Below, one piece after another: positions 32,322 to 35,601 of a stretch of 35,601 nucleotides of DNA. Position 1 is the stretch's first letter; each line of letters opens with the position of its first letter. Position numbers and translations under genes: made by a program. Source of the stretch: an uncultured Eubacterium sp. (lineage in GTDB: Bacteria > Bacillota_A > Clostridia > Lachnospirales > Lachnospiraceae). The notes under the pieces are model-generated. The model was not told where the DNA came from and did not search any database. It saw only the letters and a program-made list of their open reading frames with translations. The stretch is from assembly GCA_948468465.1 (NCBI GenBank), contig CAOKJJ010000031.1, positions 1-35,601 of the forward strand. Reading direction: 5' to 3'.

Positions 32322-32364
32322 ACAGGGTACTTTCCATATTTCCGTAGCATAGAAAGCACCCTGT
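32322..32364 (-). terminator. Rho-independent terminator downstream of the 62-aa gene
   Basis: A 13-bp stem (ACAGGGTACTTTC with GAAAGCACCCTGT, one mismatch) and 17-base loop. On the minus strand it is followed by T6, fitting termination of the 62-residue gene; it also lies between converging transcripts and may slow the Uma2 message. Confidence 0.7.
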
Positions 32365-32412
32365 CATCTTTGATTTTCCTCTTTTTCTGTTTTACCCATC
32401 ATACGCCGCATA

Positions 32413-32601
32413 TTATCTTGCATTTTTCAGCTGCGTATAAAGCTTATATGCGTTGGTACCGCCATTTAATGCTATGAAGCCGCAGGCAATCTCCGCACCG
32501 TTTTCTTCCATGTATTTTTTAAATCTCTCCATCAAGCTTAATCTGCGGTGATCGGAATCTTTCTTATATGCTGCTGTGTTTGTCATTGTCATTGCTGCCA
32601 T
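32413..32601 (-). CDS. Small 62-residue protein divergent from the AraC regulator
   Basis: A small open frame with GAGAGG 8 bases before its ATG and its own terminator 49 bases after the stop, hence probably real. The product starts MAAMTMTNTAAYKKDSDHRR, has an amphipathic middle (LSLMERFKKYMEENGAEIA) and a GFIALNGGTNAYKLYTQLKN end; it has no membrane helix or signal peptide. I do not recognise the family. The divergent arrangement with the AraC-type activator suggests it is the target of that regulator. The minus-strand frame runs upstream into the AraC gene, but that extension is only its shadow. Confidence 0.6.
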   Translation of the reverse strand: MAAMTMTNTAAYKKDSDHRRLSLMERFKKYMEENGAEIACGFIALNGGTNAYKLYTQLKNAR

Positions 32602-32700
32602 AATAAATGCCTCTCTTTCTTTTCTTTTTATTATTGTTTTTGTTTTGTTCCTGACAATGGTTATCATACAGCATAAGAAATAAAAAAAACAGGTGGATAA

Positions 32701-32726
32701 TTGACCGATTTTAAGGTAATATTGAC
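32701..32726. promoter_or_regulatory. Direct TTGAC repeats, candidate AraC-regulator operator
   Basis: TTGAC occurs at 32701 and again at 32722, 21 bases (two helical turns) apart, in the 156-base divergent region between the 62-residue gene and the AraC gene. This spacing is typical of AraC-family half-sites. On the minus strand a TATGAT about 60 bases further on could be the -10 of the small gene. Confidence 0.4.
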
Positions 32727-32757
32727 TTAATAATCTATTTAAAGGAAGGAGCAGCCC

Positions 32758-33597
32758 ATGCAAAAACCTTACAATGAAATCATCCTGGAAACGAGCTCGC
32801 TTGGAATCAAATTTTCTTTCTATACCAAAGAAGCCGGCTATACGCCCCTGCACTGGCACGATGAAGCAGAGATCTTGTATCCGCTGAATGGAGAAAGCGA
32901 CATACTGATCGAGGGTGTATCCTACCGCCTGAAAAATAAACATCTGATTGTTATTGATTCTCAGAAAATACACAGCACGCATCATTATGGCGAAAACTCC
33001 ATGTTTTTGTGTATACACATCACCAAAAAAGCTCTCGAATGGTATTTTCCTAAAATTCTGAATTACCATATCCAGTGCTGCCCGGACACAATTTCAGATG
33101 AACAGTTTGCGGACTATCTGAAAATGAACCAGTATCTGCAGCGTGTAACGGAACTCTATATTACTGACTCCCCTGCATTTTTGCTGGAATCTGAAGGTCT
33201 GGTATTGCAGCTTTTATCCTGCCTGCTCCTGCGGTTTTCTTCTAATGCGGCGCCTTATTTATCCGCGGCTGACAAACTTGCCACTAACCGCATCCGCCAG
33301 ATCATACAATATGTGGAAACCCATTATACAGAACCTGTCTCTTTAGAGGATGCCGCCGGTATACTTGGCATCGGCAAGGAATATTTCTGCCGCTTTTTTA
33401 AAAATAATATGGGGATCTCTTTTATGCAGTATCTAAAGCAGGTCCGTGTCTCTCATATTTACCAGGATTTGATTCATACAGATCTGCCTGTGGCGGAGAT
33501 TATGGAAAAAAATGGATTTACGAACCAAAAACTATGCAACCGTACATTCAAAGAACAGTATGGCTGTACCCCGACTAAAATCCGCAAATCCATATAA
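32758..33597 (+). CDS. AraC-family regulator with N-terminal cupin domain
   Basis: A 279-residue regulator. Residues 1-150 form a cupin sensor (GYTPLHWHDEAEILYPLNGE, IDSQKIHSTHHYGEN). The last 100 are the double helix-turn-helix of AraC/XylS proteins (IRQIIQYVETHYTEPVSLED, then GISFMQYLKQVRV and the GFTNQKLCNRTFKEQYGCTP signature). Such proteins often sense sugars or other small ligands and activate neighbouring genes. GGAAGGAG precedes the ATG by about 8 bases. The divergent 62-residue gene is the closest candidate target; the MATE exporter further right is another. Confidence 0.92.
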   Translation: MQKPYNEIILETSSLGIKFSFYTKEAGYTPLHWHDEAEILYPLNGESDILIEGVSYRLKNKHLIVIDSQKIHSTHHYGENSMFLCIHITKKALEWYFPKILNYHIQCCPDTISDEQFADYLKMNQYLQRVTELYITDSPAFLLESEGLVLQLLSCLLLRFSSNAAPYLSAADKLATNRIRQIIQYVETHYTEPVSLEDAAGILGIGKEYFCRFFKNNMGISFMQYLKQVRVSHIYQDLIHTDLPVAEIMEKNGFTNQKLCNRTFKEQYGCTPTKIRKSI

Positions 33598-33665
33598 CGC
33601 AGCCGCCAGTTTGGCTGATGCTGCGGTCTGAATCAAAACCGATAATAACAGAATCCCATCAATAA

Positions 33666-33707
33666 AAAGTGTAAAGCATATTGGCAATTTCATAGACTTT
33701 ACACTTT
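33666..33707 (-). terminator. Terminator of the coiled-coil gene
   Basis: An 11-bp perfect inverted repeat (AAAGTGTAAAG and CTTTACACTTT) with a 20-base loop and, on the minus strand, a T-rich tail. It begins 8 bases after the stop of the coiled-coil gene. Its right arm overlaps the left inverted repeat described for that gene. Confidence 0.55.
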
Positions 33708-34053
33708 GGTTTAGTTATGCAATTTTTGATTTGATTTCTTCTATTTCTTTTTCAAGACGTTCAATCTTTACCTTTAATCCAGAAACTTGTACTTCATACA
33801 AGATTGATTTATCTTGTACCTGTATCGCTTGATTGAGTTTGTCAACAAGGTTCATATGGTTTTCTGCTAATAATTGAATATTGTTATTCGTTTCGTTTTC
33901 AAGAGTAAGTTCTAATGAAGTTACTTTTTGTTTGACTGCCTGCATATCATTGTATAATGCTTCTAACAACTCTCTATCTGTCATATGATCACGCTCCTTT
34001 TATGTTTGATTTGGTGTTGTTGGTAGTATACCACATCCAGAGTATAAAGTCTA
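33693..34053. repeat. Inverted repeats bounding the coiled-coil gene (possible small cassette)
   Basis: The sequence 33693-33709 (TAGACTTTACACTTTGG) recurs inverted at 34037-34053 with two mismatches. The pair encloses one gene and its ribosome binding site, about 360 bases in all. It may be a small mobile cassette or simply two related regulatory hairpins; no transposase is present. Confidence 0.35.
33715..33984 (-). CDS. Small coiled-coil protein common in Lachnospiraceae
   Basis: An 89-residue protein without signal peptide, predicted almost wholly helical: MTDRELLEALYNDMQAVKQK, a conserved-looking ENETNNNIQLLAENHMNL centre, and a heptad-rich C-terminus (LKVKIERLEKEIEEIKSKIA). Proteins of this length and pattern occur, often several per genome, in Lachnospiraceae and are annotated hypothetical; this is from memory. 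GGAGCG lies about 6 bases before the ATG. It is flanked by imperfect inverted repeats and ends at a terminator, so it is an isolated unit. Confidence 0.75.
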   Translation of the reverse strand: MTDRELLEALYNDMQAVKQKVTSLELTLENETNNNIQLLAENHMNLVDKLNQAIQVQDKSILYEVQVSGLKVKIERLEKEIEEIKSKIA

Positions 34054-34058
34054 TTGGT

Positions 34059-34091
34059 TTACACAACACGCATCATTATGACGAACATTGA
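34059..34091 (+). pseudogene. Fragment of an AraC-type cupin gene
   Basis: A short stretch encoding LHNTHHYDEH then a stop resembles IHSTHHYGEN of the nearby AraC regulator; 34062-34085 matches 32971-32994 at 22 of 24 bases. It is too short to be a gene and probably remains from a lost paralogue. It begins five bases after the right inverted repeat of the coiled-coil unit. Confidence 0.4.
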
Positions 34092-34093
34092 TT

Positions 34094-34124
34094 GTAACAG
34101 TTCAGATAACTCTTAAACTGTTAC
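34094..34124. promoter_or_regulatory. Palindromic operator-like site upstream of the MATE gene
   Basis: A perfect 9-bp inverted repeat, GTAACAGTT and AACTGTTAC, separated by 13 bases and lying about 85 bases upstream of a TATAAT. It looks like a dimer-binding site for an unidentified regulator. Confidence 0.5.
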
Positions 34125-34208
34125 CATTAATTCATAATTTACGCTCATATATGTTTTTTATATACCTCGTATATCATCTATATATTTTAAATATCTCCTG
34201 TTTCATAC

Positions 34209-34214
34209 TATAAT
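34209..34214 (+). promoter_or_regulatory. -10 element of the MATE gene promoter
   Basis: A perfect TATAAT 45 bases before the MATE start codon. The -35 region (TTTAAA at 17-base spacing) is poor, so an activator may be needed. Confidence 0.5.
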
Positions 34215-34258
34215 ACATTAGAATCACTCAGATAAGCAAAGGAACTGGAGGAATGATT

Positions 34259-35584
34259 ATGAATAAGGATCTGACGATCGGAAATCCCCAAAAAGCGCTG
34301 TGGGCTTTCTGCCTCCCCATGTTTGGGAGCATTATCTTTCAGCAGCTGTATAATATTGCCGATTCGCTTGTGGCAGGAAAATTTATTGGTGAACGTGCGC
34401 TGGCTGCTGTCGGAAACAGCTATAACATCACACTTATTTTTCTCGCGTTTGCATTTGGATGCAATATGGGATGTTCGGTTGTTGTCTCACAATTTTTCGG
34501 CGCTAAGGATTATAAAAATATGAAGACTGCCATCTATACCGCTCTGACCGCCAGCGCTGTATTATGTGCTGTGTTGATGGCTTTTGGATTTTTATCATGC
34601 AATTTCATGCTTCGGCTTATGAAGACGCAAAAAGAAATATTAGACGACTCTGCTTTATATTTGAACATTTATATTTTAGGATTGCCTTTTTTATTTTTTT
34701 ATAATATTGCCACTGGAATTTTTTCCGCGCTGGGAGATTCCAAAACGCCGTTTCTGCTCCTGGCCGCATCTTCCAGCGCCAATATTGTTACTGATATTTT
34801 ATTTGTAAAAATGTTTTCCATGGGAATTGCCGGTACTGCATGGGCTACTTTTCTGTGCCAGGGCGTCAGCTGCATCTGTTCGCTGTTCCTGATTTTTAAA
34901 CGGCTTAAGTCTATTGCGGCAGGAAGCGCCAGCCGTTTTTCCTGGACTTTGCTGAAAAATCTGTCCGTAATCGCGGTTCCAAGCATCCTCCAGCAGTCTT
35001 TTATTTCCATTGGCAATATGATGATCCAGGGCTGCATTAACAGCTTTGGCGTCAGTGTCGCCGCGGGATATTCGGCTGCCGTAAAGCTGAACAATCTGGT
35101 CATTACTTCCTTTACTACCATAGGAAACGGTATGTCTAATTTTTCCGCGCAAAATATCGGAGCCGGCAAATTTTCACGGGTAAAAGAAGGCTTTTGGGGC
35201 GGTGCAAAGCTTGTCTGGATTTTATGTATCCCATTTTGTCTGCTGTATCTGTGCTTTGGAAAATATATGCTGTTATTATTTATGGATTCCTCATCAGCGC
35301 AGGCGTTAAAGACTGGACAGCAGTTTTTGTATATCCTGTCCCCGTTTTATTTTGTCATATCGTTAAAACTGATTGCAGATGGCATTTTGCGCGGTGCAGG
35401 AGCTATGAAACAGTTTATGATTGCTACTTTTTCTGATCTGATCCTGCGTGTGGTACTGGCGTTCCTGTTTTCCGGTATTTTAAATGCCGCGGTCGGCATC
35501 TGGTGTGCATGGCCTGTCGGGTGGTGTATCGGAACCGGAATTTCGATCTTCTTTTACCGAAGGCTGTGCGTTTCTGCGATGTGA
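34259..35584 (+). CDS. MATE-family efflux transporter
   Basis: A 441-residue membrane protein with about 12 helices in two similar halves, typical of MATE (DinF/NorM-type) cation-coupled exporters: PLPMFGSIIFQQLYNIADSL-like start (LPMFGSIIFQQLYNIADS), GCSVVVSQFFGAKDY in the first loop and a matching GNGMSNFSAQNIGAGKF in the second half. The ATG at 34259 has GGAGG 7 bases upstream; the ATG at 34253 is too close to it. Substrate is unknown (drugs, metabolites or lipid-linked compounds). It is complete, ending 17 bases before the window edge, and is preceded by its own promoter and a palindrome. The nearest regulator is the AraC protein. Confidence 0.9.
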   Translation: MNKDLTIGNPQKALWAFCLPMFGSIIFQQLYNIADSLVAGKFIGERALAAVGNSYNITLIFLAFAFGCNMGCSVVVSQFFGAKDYKNMKTAIYTALTASAVLCAVLMAFGFLSCNFMLRLMKTQKEILDDSALYLNIYILGLPFLFFYNIATGIFSALGDSKTPFLLLAASSSANIVTDILFVKMFSMGIAGTAWATFLCQGVSCICSLFLIFKRLKSIAAGSASRFSWTLLKNLSVIAVPSILQQSFISIGNMMIQGCINSFGVSVAAGYSAAVKLNNLVITSFTTIGNGMSNFSAQNIGAGKFSRVKEGFWGGAKLVWILCIPFCLLYLCFGKYMLLLFMDSSSAQALKTGQQFLYILSPFYFVISLKLIADGILRGAGAMKQFMIATFSDLILRVVLAFLFSGILNAAVGIWCAWPVGWCIGTGISIFFYRRLCVSAM

Positions 35585-35601
35585 ATCATGTAGTCTGTCG
35601 G

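Noticed and set aside
32602..33069. Upstream extension of the 62-residue gene to 218 codons
   Set aside because: The extension is antisense to the AraC gene and runs through the divergent promoter region; the internal ATG at 32601 has the good ribosome binding site.

Overview
The window looks like a chromosomal segment of a Firmicute of the class Clostridia, most likely a gut Lachnospiraceae. Supporting signs are strong AGGAGG-type ribosome binding sites, moderately AT-rich DNA, an Uma2-family nuclease, a small coiled-coil protein of a type common in Lachnospiraceae, an AraC regulator and a MATE exporter. This placement rests on gene style only. No rRNA, tRNA, IS element, prophage or CRISPR array was seen.

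From 30.7 kb down to the left edge, everything reads on the minus strand as one long cell-surface glycan locus. It opens with an XRE-type regulator (30386-30721), followed by a GT4-GT2 fusion, a double GT2, a PLP sugar aminotransferase, a methyltransferase, two more glycosyltransferases, a large GT-C-like membrane protein and a Wzx-type flippase. Next is a CDP-3,6-dideoxyhexose block (RfbF, RfbH, a reductase and an RmlC-like epimerase, but no CDP-glucose 4,6-dehydratase). A polyprenol-phosphate-sugar synthase-like GT2 with a DUF2304 partner and an RfbV-like GT2 follow. After that comes a compact triad: a KdsB-like CMP-sugar synthetase, a DRE-TIM pyruvate-aldolase-like protein and a sialyltransferase-like (GT52-type) transferase. 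The locus ends with a GT8, an ABC exporter pair (Wzm/Wzt with a sugar-binding C-terminus), a GT2, a sulfotransferase, a NeuD-type acyltransferase, an FkbM methyltransferase and a WbqC protein. My reading is an exported, heavily decorated polysaccharide or glycolipid bearing a 3,6-dideoxyhexose, a CMP-activated ulosonic acid and sulfate, methyl and acyl groups.

Two themes stand out. First, the KdsB/aldolase/GT52-like triad looks like a self-contained route to make, activate and transfer an ulosonic acid without a recognisable Kdo-8-P or sialic acid synthase, in an apparent Gram-positive. Second, the locus carries many slippage-prone repeats: G9 tracts inside the sulfotransferase and the methyltransferase, a G7 heptamer where the GT52-like gene meets a GT8 frame that has no usable start codon, a 14-bp tandem array upstream of the sulfotransferase that itself spells promoter elements, and in-frame 15- or 21-bp repeats in several proteins. 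Together they suggest a contingency (phase-variable) glycan locus.

The boundary region 30722-31692 holds two nearly identical operator-like sites (likely for the XRE regulator), a bidirectional terminator and gene remnants. To its right are an Uma2 nuclease (+), a 62-aa protein (-) divergent from an AraC regulator (+), a coiled-coil gene (-) bounded by inverted repeats, and a MATE exporter (+) preceded by a palindrome.
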